Source: Parapedobacter koreensis
GTDB taxonomy: Bacteria; Bacteroidota; Bacteroidia; Sphingobacteriales; Sphingobacteriaceae
Reading direction: 5' to 3'
Assembly (NCBI RefSeq): GCF_900109365.1
Contig: NZ_FNZR01000007.1
Location: 62,001 to 126,000, forward strand
DNA: 64,000 nt
Part shown: piece after piece, positions 25,901-36,020 of the stretch
Layout: each line of letters starts with the position of its first letter
Numbering within the stretch: the stretch's first letter is position 1
Position numbers and translations under genes: made by a program
Notes under the pieces: generated by a model
Told to the model about the DNA's origin: nothing
What the model saw: only the letters and a program-made list of their open reading frames with translations
The model's database searches: none

Positions 25901-27412
25901 ATGAAAAAAATCCATCTTCTTATCCTTAAAGCGTTTATCAGGCCATTCATCGTGACTTTTTTTATCGTGATGTTTGTTCTGCTGATGCTATTCCTTTTTA
26001 AATACATTGACGATTTGATTGGAAAGGGGTTTGAGTGGTATGTCATCCTTGAATTATTGGCCTATCAATCGGCCGTACAGATTTCCATGGCCATGCCGCT
26101 CTCCATGTTGCTCTCCTCCATCATGACTTTTGGCAATTTGGGGGAAAGTTATGAACTGGTAGCCATCAAAGCGGCAGGAATCTCACTTCGGAAAGCGATG
26201 ACGCCACTGTTCATCTTGGTAGGGCTATTCAGTGGGGGTGCTTTTCTATTCAGTGATTATATATTGCCCGTAGTAAACCTAAAAATGGGGGCCCTGCTAT
26301 ACGATGTCCGTATCAAACAAGCTGACTTCCTTATTAAACCCGGCATCTTCAATAATACTATTCCCGGGTACTCCATTCGCGCAAAAGGAAAAAGTAAGGA
26401 TGGGAAAATGCTATATGATCTGATGATATACGATCATAAGTCAAGTACCACGGCAAGCAATGTCCTCTTGGCTAAAGAGGGGTACATTTATAATTCTCCC
26501 GACAATAATACCATGATTCTAAAACTTAAGGATGGTATACGCTATGAAGATAGCAGGGCAAGGAATTCGAAGGTATATAACCCTCGTCAGCAATTCACAC
26601 GGTTTCACTTTGATGAAACCGAACAGAAATTTGACATGTCCGCTTTCCAAATGAAGCGCACGGACGAAAATCTGTTTAGAAGTCACCATATGATGCTCAA
26701 TTTAAAGCAGCTAAAGCAATACACAGACTCCAATGTCGTGCAAATGGATAGCTTACGGAATACCGTATTTAAGGAGATACAATCGTATTATTATCATTTC
26801 AATGATTATTATAAGGCCAAAGATAGTTCGTCGCTAATACCCCCTATTATTAAGTACGAACACGGATTCATTGAAACTATCCCTTCTGATAAGCGCAATA
26901 TGGCAATCAATAGTGCCATGAACCAAGTGCGGTACATTAAGGATGTACTTAATATTAAAGCCAATGAGGATACCTTTTATCGTGACAAAGACATTCGCTA
27001 CAACATTGAGTTTCAGCGCAAATTCACATTAGCTGTCTCCTGTCTATTGCTGTTTTGCATCGGGGCTCCTTTGGGAGCAATTATTCGAAAGGGCGGCCTT
27101 GGACTTCCCGTAGTGATGGCTATCATTTTTTTCCTTATTTACCACATCATCTCCACGGTAAGCGAAAAATCAGCCAAAGAGGGCAATATCGACACCTTTT
27201 GGGGCATGTGGATGGCCATTTTTGTCTTGTCTCCGCTTGCTGCTTTCCTTGCTTACAAAGCAGCCACGGATTCTGCTTTATTTGATATTGAACAATACCG
27301 GCTAAAGGCAGAAAAAATGCTATCTTGGATAAAACGCCGGATAGGCATCCGTCGTCGAGAAGCCATGCATACCGGCAAATCTTTACATGATGATTATACA
27401 TTATCTTCATAA
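25901..27412 (+). CDS. LptF/LptG family lipopolysaccharide export permease
   Basis: The start at 25901 (MKKIHLLILKAFIRPFIVTF) matches the family N-terminus. The 503-residue protein has TM helices at about 16-36, 58-78 and 100-122, then a periplasmic beta-jellyroll region (about 130-360). Three more TM helices follow (about 370-395, 402-420 and 430-450, including LLLFCIGAPLGAIIRKGGLGLP). YjgP/YjgQ permeases work with LptB and LptC to extract LPS from the inner membrane. The periplasmic part is longer than in enterobacteria, as common in Bacteroidota. The last 40 residues are basic and cytoplasmic. Confidence 0.9.
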   Translation: MKKIHLLILKAFIRPFIVTFFIVMFVLLMLFLFKYIDDLIGKGFEWYVILELLAYQSAVQISMAMPLSMLLSSIMTFGNLGESYELVAIKAAGISLRKAMTPLFILVGLFSGGAFLFSDYILPVVNLKMGALLYDVRIKQADFLIKPGIFNNTIPGYSIRAKGKSKDGKMLYDLMIYDHKSSTTASNVLLAKEGYIYNSPDNNTMILKLKDGIRYEDSRARNSKVYNPRQQFTRFHFDETEQKFDMSAFQMKRTDENLFRSHHMMLNLKQLKQYTDSNVVQMDSLRNTVFKEIQSYYYHFNDYYKAKDSSSLIPPIIKYEHGFIETIPSDKRNMAINSAMNQVRYIKDVLNIKANEDTFYRDKDIRYNIEFQRKFTLAVSCLLLFCIGAPLGAIIRKGGLGLPVVMAIIFFLIYHIISTVSEKSAKEGNIDTFWGMWMAIFVLSPLAAFLAYKAATDSALFDIEQYRLKAEKMLSWIKRRIGIRRREAMHTGKSLHDDYTLSS

Positions 27413-27451
27413 GTAACGTATTTTTGTCAGGTTTTTATTTAAGGAGACCCA

Positions 27452-28672
27452 ATGAGCATTAGGTTAAATACGATTGAAGAAGCAATTAGCGATATCAAGT
27501 TAGGAAAAGTAGTAGTCGTAGTAGATGACGAGGATCGTGAAAATGAGGGAGATTTCATCACAGCAGCACGCAATGCTACACCTGAAATAATTAATTTCAT
27601 GGCTACCCACGGCCGGGGATTGGTGTGTGTACCCCTTACCGAGGAGCGATGTAAAGCGCTTAACTTGAACCTGATGGTTGGGAATAATACGGCAGTCTAT
27701 GAGACTAATTTTACTGTCTCCGTCGATTTGCAAGGCTATGGTTGCACGACAGGGATTTCGGCCTCCGACCGCTCCAAAACAATAAAAGCGCTAATTAATC
27801 CGGACATAAAGCCCGAAGAATTTGGCCGACCCGGGCATATTTTTCCCTTAATCGCAAAAGACGGCGGCGTACTACGACGTGCCGGGCATACCGAGGCTGC
27901 TATTGATTTAGCCCGCCTTGCGGGATTTGAACCTGCTGGTGTATTGGTCGAAATTCTCAAAGATGACGGCGAAATGGCCCGGCTGCCTGACCTGATTCAA
28001 GTAGCTAATCATTTTGATCTGAAGATTATTTCGATTAAGGATTTAATTGAATATCGACTGGAGAAAGACAGCCTCATTACCCGTGAAGTCTCTGTAAACC
28101 TGCCTACCCAATGGGGCCAGTTTAATCTGATGGCTTATACGCAGAAAAATACCGGAGAGCAACATATCGCGCTCTATAAGGGTGAGTGGACGCCTGATGA
28201 ACCCATTTTAGTGCGCGTACACAGCTCTTGTGTCACCGGAGATATCTTCGGATCGTGCCGCTGTGATTGCGGGCCGCAACTTCACCGTGCCATGCAGATG
28301 ATCGAAGAAGAAGGACGAGGGGTGGTTGTATACATGAATCAGGAAGGCAGGGGCATCGGGCTTATCAATAAATTGCACGCTTACAACCTGCAAGAAAATG
28401 GCTTAGACACGGTAGATGCCAACCTCGAACTGGGCTTCAAACCCGACCATCGGGATTATGGTGTTGGAGCCCAGATATTAAGGGACTTAGGTGTTACCAA
28501 GATGCGTTTAATGAGCAATAATCCCACGAAACGCGCAGGCCTTATCGGCTACGGCTTGGAGATTGTGGAAAATGTCCCCATAGAAATCGAGGCGAACCCT
28601 TATAATGAACGGTATTTACGTGCCAAGCGAGATAGGATGGGGCATACCATCATGAAGGATCCGCTTCCATAA
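27452..28672 (+). CDS. ribBA: Bifunctional DHBP synthase / GTP cyclohydrolase II
   Basis: The 406-residue fusion supplies both branches of riboflavin synthesis. The RibB part (about 1-205) shows [23 protein letters not shown] and [12 protein letters not shown]. The RibA part (about 210-400) has [20 protein letters not shown] with zinc cysteines, [18 protein letters not shown], and the end [16 protein letters not shown]. No FMN riboswitch fits the 39-bp gap upstream. It overlaps the convergent Wzz gene by 23 bp. Confidence 0.96.
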   Translation: MSIRLNTIEEAISDIKLGKVVVVVDDEDRENEGDFITAARNATPEIINFMATHGRGLVCVPLTEERCKALNLNLMVGNNTAVYETNFTVSVDLQGYGCTTGISASDRSKTIKALINPDIKPEEFGRPGHIFPLIAKDGGVLRRAGHTEAAIDLARLAGFEPAGVLVEILKDDGEMARLPDLIQVANHFDLKIISIKDLIEYRLEKDSLITREVSVNLPTQWGQFNLMAYTQKNTGEQHIALYKGEWTPDEPILVRVHSSCVTGDIFGSCRCDCGPQLHRAMQMIEEEGRGVVVYMNQEGRGIGLINKLHAYNLQENGLDTVDANLELGFKPDHRDYGVGAQILRDLGVTKMRLMSNNPTKRAGLIGYGLEIVENVPIEIEANPYNERYLRAKRDRMGHTIMKDPLP

Positions 28673-29741
28673 TCTGGCGGTATACCCGCCTGATCAGTAA
28701 AACCAGACATGTCAAAAAACCACCAAGGAAGCCGCCGATGATGATGGCCATAACTTTGCCCACTTTATTATCTTCAAGTGGCAAAATCGGCCGATCTAAT
28801 ATTTGAATAATTGGCTTTTCGTTCCTTAACGTAATTTTGGCCAATTCCTGATTTTTAACTAATTCTTTTAATATTTCCGTATTTGCCTGTACATCGACTG
28901 TACGCTTCTGCGAACCGACACGCAGCCTTTGAAATGCACGATTAGGGCTTGGGTTAGCATCCGTAGCATCAGCAACCCCCTCAATAGCTGCATTTAATTC
29001 GGCTCTCACGGAATCAACCTGATGGGTAAGTACTTCCAGGTTCTCTGTAGAGCGTAAAGTCTTGGTTTGAATATAAAAATCAGACGCATTCTGTATTAAT
29101 GTCTCCGCAAATGCTTTCGCAAAAGCCTCGTCTGTACTCTCAAAAGTAACACCAATAATATTTAATCGTTTATCTTTCTTGGATATCTTTAAGTGTCGCT
29201 TGTTGATTTTGTCATAAAATCCAGCCATCAAGCTGTCTTGAAGATATATTCCGACGGTATCTTTAAACACAAAAGCATTAAGTCGCGGATTTTTTGCCCA
29301 CTTTTTAGACAAATCATTAATTCTAATATAGTGATTAATCAACAAATCCGTTTTGCCACTTAGATGAACTTCAGAGAGCAACGTTTTGTCTATCATTGAC
29401 CGCGACCGAAGAAATTCAATAATGTTGTCACCTTGAAAAAAGCCTCCAGAGCTACCCAAATCTCCCAATGCCAGCCCCAACTGGGATAATATTCCTGAAG
29501 CCGCACCCAATCCCATGCCCCCTCCTCTGTCCTCATCTACTACAAAATAAATTTGAGCTTTATATTTTGTTGGGCCATATATGGTATATAGCAGAAATGC
29601 TGTTGAACCGACAAATAAACCAAGCAATATTACCAACCAATTCCTGATCATTAATTGGAAGTAACTACCAACCGCTAAAATGATATCCTTCAGATTGGTA
29701 TCATTGTCCCGTGTAGGTTTTTGCTGATCGTTCTCATGCAT
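28650..29741 (-). CDS. Wzz-type polysaccharide chain-length/co-polymerase protein
   Basis: The 363-residue protein has TM segments at about 33-54 and 328-350 around a large extracytoplasmic region with Wzz (VDEDRGGG) and GNVR-like ([19 protein letters not shown]) parts. The C-terminus is only about 13 residues past the second TM, so there is no tyrosine-kinase domain. It would set polymer length and contact the export protein encoded upstream. Last gene of the exopolysaccharide operon; its 3' end overlaps ribBA by 23 bp. Confidence 0.9.
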   Translation of the reverse strand: MHENDQQKPTRDNDTNLKDIILAVGSYFQLMIRNWLVILLGLFVGSTAFLLYTIYGPTKYKAQIYFVVDEDRGGGMGLGAASGILSQLGLALGDLGSSGGFFQGDNIIEFLRSRSMIDKTLLSEVHLSGKTDLLINHYIRINDLSKKWAKNPRLNAFVFKDTVGIYLQDSLMAGFYDKINKRHLKISKKDKRLNIIGVTFESTDEAFAKAFAETLIQNASDFYIQTKTLRSTENLEVLTHQVDSVRAELNAAIEGVADATDANPSPNRAFQRLRVGSQKRTVDVQANTEILKELVKNQELAKITLRNEKPIIQILDRPILPLEDNKVGKVMAIIIGGFLGGFLTCLVLLIRRVYRQIMEADPS

Positions 29742-29820
29742 AGGCTATCCTTTCCAACGGGTATCCAACTATTGAATGATGTCGTAGGATTCCTCTTTCA
29801 TATGAAACAAAGAAATCATA

Positions 29821-32346
29821 TTATCTGAACAGGCTAATAATAATCGCCCCCAAAGATGCAAGACCAGTCCCCATACCTAACCATTGTTGTGGCGTCATCG
29901 GGGGTTTGACTTCCCGTTGAGGAACAAAAATTTCCGCGCCCGGCTTAATAGGAGGATAGTTATTAAAAAATAAAAACCGATTGGTACTCTTCACGGATCC
30001 ATTGGCATACAGTACGTAAGAGCTTTTTCGTAAAGCCCGCGAAGAGAAACCACCCGCCTGTGAAATATACTGTTTAAAACCTTTTGACGGTGAATAAACA
30101 GCGGTAGATGGAGCTAGTACTTCACCTGAAATCTTAACGGTCTGCAATTCCTTAGGCACACGGATAATGTCACCATCTTCTAAGATCAAATCTCCCCGAT
30201 TTCCTGGGTTTTTAATAATTTGTTCCAAGTTAATGCCGACGTAATTATTTTCAATATTGTTATTTGCATTTGTTTGACCAACCACACCAACATCACTTTG
30301 TAATTGCTGCAGCGCTTGCATTCGGCTACGTTCTTCTCGTATTTGAGACTCCCGCTCAATTCTTTCTGTCGCTGTTGTCGTCATCAGGGTCGAATCACCT
30401 GATGCTATTAGTCCGCCCCGCTTTAACGAAGCTCCATCAATATGGGCATACGGCGTAAATCCACCGGCACGTTTAATTATATCTGAAACCCGCTCATCCT
30501 TTCGAGTAATTGTATATAATCCTGGATAGAGAACTTCTCCCTCAATTCTTACCATTCGTTGCGTTTCATAACCCGCCGCTGTACGGATAATGACTTTATC
30601 AAAGGGCATGAGTACAAAATCCTGTCCACTCTTGCTTAGTCCTTTGTCTGCATCTATTTGAAAAACCTCTGCTATCCGTGCTGATTGCGATAAGGCATCT
30701 GCATTCTTTACTTGCCTTGATACCTCAATACGATTAGCTGTAGCACTTTCACGAAAACCTCCGGCCTGCATGATTAAACTTTGCAATGTCATTCCCTCAG
30801 CATATGCAAATTGGCCCGGCATACGGACTTCACCATCAATTTCGACAATATAAGCTTCGCGCAAATCGAATATGGAAGAAATAGTAACGACATCCTCCCG
30901 CCTTAATTCAATATCAGGTTCGGTACCGGCCAAGATTCCCGATACACTAAATGACAATTGTTCAGTTTGAAAATCGTCTTTCAAACGCCTGATATATCCC
31001 CGATTTAAAAAGGCATCTTCCCTTAGTCCTTCAGCTTTCTTTATCAGCATGGATAATGTCAATCCCGGACTTAACTCATAGTCTCCCGGCCTAAATACCG
31101 AGCCATGAATAGCTACCCTATTCTCAAACCGTTTTAAAACACGCTCAACGATGTATTTATCCCCGGATTGGGGTAAATACTGGGAAAACTGACTGCCTAA
31201 TAAATCCTCAATACGCTGTTCCCTATTCGTATATTTTACTACTTTAATGCGAGCTTGGTAGGCATCTTCCCTAAAGCCACCGGCATAGGCCAACAAGTCT
31301 GCAAAAGTTTCCCCTTCTTTGGTTTCAAAAATGTTCGGCCTTTTGACCGCACCTTCAAATTCGACCCTGTTGATATAAGGCGGCACCATCAAGACATCTT
31401 GATCTTGTAGCATGACATGGCTATCAAATGTGCCCTTCATCAATATATCATAAATGTCCAAATAAGCAACGACCTTCCCGTTGCGTATGAGCCTTATATC
31501 ACGAAATGAACCATTAACGGTTGGGCCTCCCGAAAAATACAACGCATTGAAGGGCGTTGCCACAGATGGCAATGTGTACGTACCAGGACGTTCAATTTCA
31601 CCCGTAAGAATCACTTTAATACTTCGTATATTACCAAGGGAAACATTCACTCGTGTTGCACCTGAGCGTATTGCCGAATACACATTACTCAATTCACGGC
31701 TGATTTTATCTGTTGCTTCATCAATACTGAGGCCTGAAACGGCAACAATGCCGACATAGGGTATATTAATATTGCCTTCGGGCGAAACCGCCAAGCTGTG
31801 GCTTTGCTCAGATCGCCCATAAATATCAACCAATATTTGATCACCTGGCCCTATGATATAGCCCCTTGGTGTCGGTAATTGAAGGTTAGGCTCAAACGTA
31901 GGTGTCACAGCACTGAATAATTCAGCACCAAATATTCTTAGACGGAGACTATCTTCTGCACTTAATGCCGAGGAATCGGCTAGTTGCAACGTGCTATCCG
32001 TGAGTACGGTATCTCCTTTATATAGCCTTTGGCTATCTCTCGTGCTCACGGGAGTATGAGAAGTGCTGGCCCCACCCCTCAATTCTTCTATCCGTGTTCT
32101 TAACTTTTGAATTTCGCTCGCCGGCATCCCTCTTTGAGCAGCCATCTGTTCCATCTCCATCTCTGACAGTCCGGATGACTCCGCTTGCTTCATATAAGCT
32201 CTAATCTGAGCATCAGACAACTCATCGACATTTACACTTGAAAGGTCGTTCATATTAATCCCTTGACCATAGCTGCGATTGCTCCCTACAACTATAGCAA
32301 AAAACACTATAATCATCCCCAAAAAACGACAGTAATTCACCTTCAT
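29821..32346 (-). CDS. SLBB-repeat polysaccharide export protein (Wza-like)
   Basis: The 841-residue protein has a signal peptide (FLGMIIVFFAIVVGSNRSYG). A helical region with EMEMEQMAAQRGMPASEI, then a Poly_export domain follow (about 155-240, RGYIIGPGDQILVDIYGR). About six SLBB-type repeats come next, visible as GEIERPGTYTLP, GAVKRPNIFETKEG, HGSVFRPGDYELSPG, DGEVRMPGQFAYAEG, EGEVLYPGLYTITR and SGEVLAPSTAVYSP. A short C-terminal hydrophobic segment (GMGTGLASLGAIIISLF) may anchor it in the outer membrane, as in Wza. No lipobox is seen. Confidence 0.92.
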   Translation of the reverse strand: MKVNYCRFLGMIIVFFAIVVGSNRSYGQGINMNDLSSVNVDELSDAQIRAYMKQAESSGLSEMEMEQMAAQRGMPASEIQKLRTRIEELRGGASTSHTPVSTRDSQRLYKGDTVLTDSTLQLADSSALSAEDSLRLRIFGAELFSAVTPTFEPNLQLPTPRGYIIGPGDQILVDIYGRSEQSHSLAVSPEGNINIPYVGIVAVSGLSIDEATDKISRELSNVYSAIRSGATRVNVSLGNIRSIKVILTGEIERPGTYTLPSVATPFNALYFSGGPTVNGSFRDIRLIRNGKVVAYLDIYDILMKGTFDSHVMLQDQDVLMVPPYINRVEFEGAVKRPNIFETKEGETFADLLAYAGGFREDAYQARIKVVKYTNREQRIEDLLGSQFSQYLPQSGDKYIVERVLKRFENRVAIHGSVFRPGDYELSPGLTLSMLIKKAEGLREDAFLNRGYIRRLKDDFQTEQLSFSVSGILAGTEPDIELRREDVVTISSIFDLREAYIVEIDGEVRMPGQFAYAEGMTLQSLIMQAGGFRESATANRIEVSRQVKNADALSQSARIAEVFQIDADKGLSKSGQDFVLMPFDKVIIRTAAGYETQRMVRIEGEVLYPGLYTITRKDERVSDIIKRAGGFTPYAHIDGASLKRGGLIASGDSTLMTTTATERIERESQIREERSRMQALQQLQSDVGVVGQTNANNNIENNYVGINLEQIIKNPGNRGDLILEDGDIIRVPKELQTVKISGEVLAPSTAVYSPSKGFKQYISQAGGFSSRALRKSSYVLYANGSVKSTNRFLFFNNYPPIKPGAEIFVPQREVKPPMTPQQWLGMGTGLASLGAIIISLFR

Positions 32347-32502
32347 ACTCTTCTTAAATACTTGATTTATCGGTTATATCTTCAAAAATCCAAAACCTAT
32401 AAAGTTACATTTACTTGCATTCGACAAAGAAACTGATTTTTTTCCATAGTTGAATGCCTAGCCCATTATTTTCGCCTACTGTTCAATTGACTTTTCAATC
32501 TA

Positions 32503-34206
32503 TTAAAATCTATAAATGACACTGGTTCTAAAATGCCAGTTTGATTTATCCATTCGTTCAAACGCCCAGAACCCTTCATTTGAATCTTGCAATTGATTTA
32601 AATAGTTAAACGCATTTGAATACCGCAATTTACCTGAAACAATAAACTTATTAAAGTCCCACGTACCTAAAGCAGCAATGCCTAAATCTACCCAAGGCCT
32701 TCTCACATCTCGATATGCCCGATAAAATAAATCATTATTATTGGTTAAGCGCTCCGCCTGCAATCCCAATTGTTTTAATCCGCGCAGCCAGCTGATACCT
32801 ACCGACTGCATGTTACTCCCGGGACCTATTCCAGCTCCCAGCACTTGGCCCATGTTTGTATATCCGTCTCTCACACGGTAGTCTGTATACCAAGACGGGC
32901 TATTGCGCACATTTTGAGTTCGAGTTTTTTCTAATTGTGTCCCTTCAACCTCGACCTGAATCATATCGCTATTAGGCGTCTGTAGTGGAATTAATTTTCT
33001 GAACCCAACAACGTATGCGCGTGAATGATCCAATTCTACCAGCAAATCACGCTGGTTCCAAGGAGGATCTGTGCGCCCATATTCAAAATAAATTTCAGCA
33101 TTGCCTTTTGGCATTACCCACCGGGCAAAAATTGACGCATAGACATCCCTATTCATTCGATCTTCCCTCCCTTGCATCTTATCCGGATCATTGAATGCGC
33201 TCTTTGAGCCTGGCCCCAGTAATGGCAAATAACCTTTGAGTCCACCACCCAAGTTTTCACTATACACAATAAAGCTTCTTGTAAGTCCTATAGATAATCC
33301 TGATAGCCATTTGGGTTGATACGCAAGTACAATACCAGAGATGTAGCGCCAATCATCAGGTTTGGGATTATAATATTCGTTCACAAACTGCATCTCATCC
33401 ATTGGAGCAGGAGTATACCCTGTGGAAGGCAATTTCCCCGCGATCAATTGTCCTTCAAACGAACCAATTCCAGTCTGTATAGGCCGTGTGGTATTTAACG
33501 TCAGGTGAAAGAAACCCGGGGCATTATTACTCATCAACAATGAATTTTGTCTTCCCGGCCCCCACCAGATATTTTCAGTTGATACACCTAATGATAGCGA
33601 CTGGTAATTAAATCGAATACTACTTTGGCCTGGAAACAATTTTGTATATCTCCCATTTCCATAGTATTCCGGCAAGTCAATGTGATTATTCAAATCATAC
33701 CATATCGACCAAATAAATTGGTTATCGCCCCGATATCCCGGATTTTGGCTATTGGCTGCTGTTACAAATTCAGGTCGCAGCTGTATGGAAAACCATTTAT
33801 ACTCTGCATATACTCCCACACTCAGCGATGTTTGATAGCCTTTTGAAGGAATCATTGATCCATCGTTCCAACCATAACGATAATTAGAGTTTATTTGCTG
33901 TTCCCATACTATCGGCATCAATTGAACCTTCCCCTTTCCATTAAAGAAGTATTTAATGCTTGTTGGTGATGCTTTACCTGCTCTCAACGTTTCGAAATAG
34001 ATATCATCGCGTTTAAGTGCATTATTTGTCAACGGTCTCACGGAAAAAGAAAGCGAAGAATCAACCATTCCCAAAAGTTGCTCCCTTCTAAGTTGTTCTT
34101 CAAGCACAGGAAACCCCACAGGCATGACTTGCGCCTGAAGATGTTGTATACTACTTACACTTATTATTAATGTATAGATGGCAAGATACCGCAAAACCCT
34201 ATGCAT
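32503..34206 (-). CDS. Wzi-family capsule assembly outer-membrane protein (copy 1)
   Basis: The 567-residue beta-barrel protein has a signal peptide (about 1-25, ending HLQAQ) and the conserved start MPVGFPVLEEQLRREQLLG. Wzi-type barrel motifs WWGPGRQNSLLMSNNAPGFFH and aromatic-ended strands follow; it ends HFRTSVIYRF, a terminal Phe typical of outer-membrane insertion. Wzi binds nascent capsule at the cell surface. It is a tandem paralogue of the next gene, with shared strand motifs throughout. Confidence 0.9.
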   Translation of the reverse strand: MHRVLRYLAIYTLIISVSSIQHLQAQVMPVGFPVLEEQLRREQLLGMVDSSLSFSVRPLTNNALKRDDIYFETLRAGKASPTSIKYFFNGKGKVQLMPIVWEQQINSNYRYGWNDGSMIPSKGYQTSLSVGVYAEYKWFSIQLRPEFVTAANSQNPGYRGDNQFIWSIWYDLNNHIDLPEYYGNGRYTKLFPGQSSIRFNYQSLSLGVSTENIWWGPGRQNSLLMSNNAPGFFHLTLNTTRPIQTGIGSFEGQLIAGKLPSTGYTPAPMDEMQFVNEYYNPKPDDWRYISGIVLAYQPKWLSGLSIGLTRSFIVYSENLGGGLKGYLPLLGPGSKSAFNDPDKMQGREDRMNRDVYASIFARWVMPKGNAEIYFEYGRTDPPWNQRDLLVELDHSRAYVVGFRKLIPLQTPNSDMIQVEVEGTQLEKTRTQNVRNSPSWYTDYRVRDGYTNMGQVLGAGIGPGSNMQSVGISWLRGLKQLGLQAERLTNNNDLFYRAYRDVRRPWVDLGIAALGTWDFNKFIVSGKLRYSNAFNYLNQLQDSNEGFWAFERMDKSNWHFRTSVIYRF

Positions 34207-34231
34207 GACGTGGTATATTTAATTGACAATG

Positions 34232-35968
34232 TTAAAACTGGTAAAACAATCCAACTTGGAACTGAAGATTGAATTTATCCTGTTCGTCAAAACTCCAATA
34301 GTTACGAATCTCAGGCTTTTCTTCCAGCTCATATTGGTAGTTCATGGCCTTGATAAAATGAAGCTGGCTACTTATCAAAAGATTTTTATAGTCCCATTCA
34401 CCATATAACGCCATGCTGATATCTACCCAATTTCTACGCATATCATCCGAAATTCGATAAAAAAAATCGTTATTGTGCACATATCGCTGAAACTGTACTC
34501 CCAGTTGCTTCATCTCCCTAATCCAGGAGAAATTTAATGTTTGCAGATTACTCCCCGGGTCGATACCCGCGCCAATTAGCTGGCCAAGATGGGTATACCC
34601 ATGGCGTACCCCACCATGCCTATACCATGGCCCCCCCCTTCGGATATCTTCGGTCTTCGAACCTTCCGTTTGGGCCACTTCTAAATTAACATTCAGGTAA
34701 TCCGTACCAAGCCAATTCAATGGCGTCAATTTCCTGAACCCAAATATATATGATCTGGAATGTTCCAGTTGAACAACCAAATCCCGAGAGTCCCAAGGAT
34801 GATCATTTCTTCCGTACTCAAAATACGCCTCTGCGTTCGCTGCTGGTATCACCCAGCGCACAAACATGTTCAACAACTCATCTCTCGCGATGCCTTCTCC
34901 TTCATTCAATGCACTATCTTGTTCTTCGCTATACGAAGATTTAGACGTCGGTGCAAAAAAGGGCAAATAATTCGCTATTTTACCTTCCAATGATTCGCTA
35001 TACATCATGAAAGCCCGGGAAAAGCCTATGGAGAGCCCTGGAAGCCATTTGGGCTGATACGTAAGTACAAGCCCCGACAGGTATCGCCAATCATCCGATT
35101 TTGGCCGGTAATAATTATCAAAATGGTCTGGATTTCCGCTTGGTGTTGGCAGATACCCGGATTCCTCCAATCGCCCAGCGATTAATTGTCCTTCAAATGC
35201 TCCTATAGGCGTCTTCACCGGTCGGGTCGTATTTAATGTCAAGTGAGCAAATCCAGGTGCAGTATTGCTCATCATTAAAGAATTATATAATGACGGCCCC
35301 CACCAAAGATTCTCAGATGACAGACCGATTGACACGGGATCGAAATTTAGTCGGATGCTACTCTGCCCAGGCAGAAACTTGGAATACCACCCTTCGCCAA
35401 ACCGCTCAGGTTTATCCATAGAGTTGCCAATGGCAACGTACCATTGCGACCACTCGCGAGCTGATTTTCCATTATATCCCTGATAGGCTTTGTTTTGTGC
35501 CAGCACATATTCAGGCCTGAGCTGGATACTCAAAAACTTGTATTGCATATAAATCCCAGCGGCAGCCATGGTCTGATAACCCGCTGAAGGTATCATTGCT
35601 CCGTCATTCCATCCGTAGGGAATTGTTGTATTGATTTGGTGTCTCCATTGAACGGGCAAAATATGCACCTTCAAGGTGTCTCCTGTGGTGAAATTATAAA
35701 TACTTTTGTCGCGAACTGCTACTACACCATTTGGTTTATAAATATTCAATCGCTGAATAACAGCATTGGTTAACGGACGAATCGAAAATGAAACAGTGGA
35801 GTCCAATCTGCCCAACAATTGCTCCCGCCTATAAAAATCTTCCAATAATGGCGTACCAACCGGCAACGACTGCGCCCAACCAGTGCCATAAAAGACGGAA
35901 AGCATTATTGCGCTAAGCACATAATTCACGCAATACCTACGATGGTATGTAATCTTGGTCAAAAGCAT
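34232..35968 (-). CDS. Wzi-family capsule assembly outer-membrane protein (copy 2)
   Basis: The 578-residue protein has a signal peptide (ending TGWAQ near 33), the start LPVGTPLLEDFYRREQLLG and SFSIRPLTNAVIQRL. Barrel motifs match copy 1, including LWWGPSLYNSLMMSNTAPGF, and it ends LQFQVGLFYQF. The gap to copy 1 is 25 bp. Identity is high enough to indicate an old tandem duplication, but the two differ throughout, so they may bind different polymers or work as a pair. Confidence 0.9.
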   Translation of the reverse strand: MLLTKITYHRRYCVNYVLSAIMLSVFYGTGWAQSLPVGTPLLEDFYRREQLLGRLDSTVSFSIRPLTNAVIQRLNIYKPNGVVAVRDKSIYNFTTGDTLKVHILPVQWRHQINTTIPYGWNDGAMIPSAGYQTMAAAGIYMQYKFLSIQLRPEYVLAQNKAYQGYNGKSAREWSQWYVAIGNSMDKPERFGEGWYSKFLPGQSSIRLNFDPVSIGLSSENLWWGPSLYNSLMMSNTAPGFAHLTLNTTRPVKTPIGAFEGQLIAGRLEESGYLPTPSGNPDHFDNYYRPKSDDWRYLSGLVLTYQPKWLPGLSIGFSRAFMMYSESLEGKIANYLPFFAPTSKSSYSEEQDSALNEGEGIARDELLNMFVRWVIPAANAEAYFEYGRNDHPWDSRDLVVQLEHSRSYIFGFRKLTPLNWLGTDYLNVNLEVAQTEGSKTEDIRRGGPWYRHGGVRHGYTHLGQLIGAGIDPGSNLQTLNFSWIREMKQLGVQFQRYVHNNDFFYRISDDMRRNWVDISMALYGEWDYKNLLISSQLHFIKAMNYQYELEEKPEIRNYWSFDEQDKFNLQFQVGLFYQF

Positions 35969-36020
35969 ATCTTTCTGCTTGCTATGATATGTGGATAAAT
36001 ATTCTCAAAGTCAGCCTCAA

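Noticed and set aside
27413-27451. FMN riboswitch before ribBA
   Set aside because: The gap is only 39 bp with none of the conserved FMN-element sequence.
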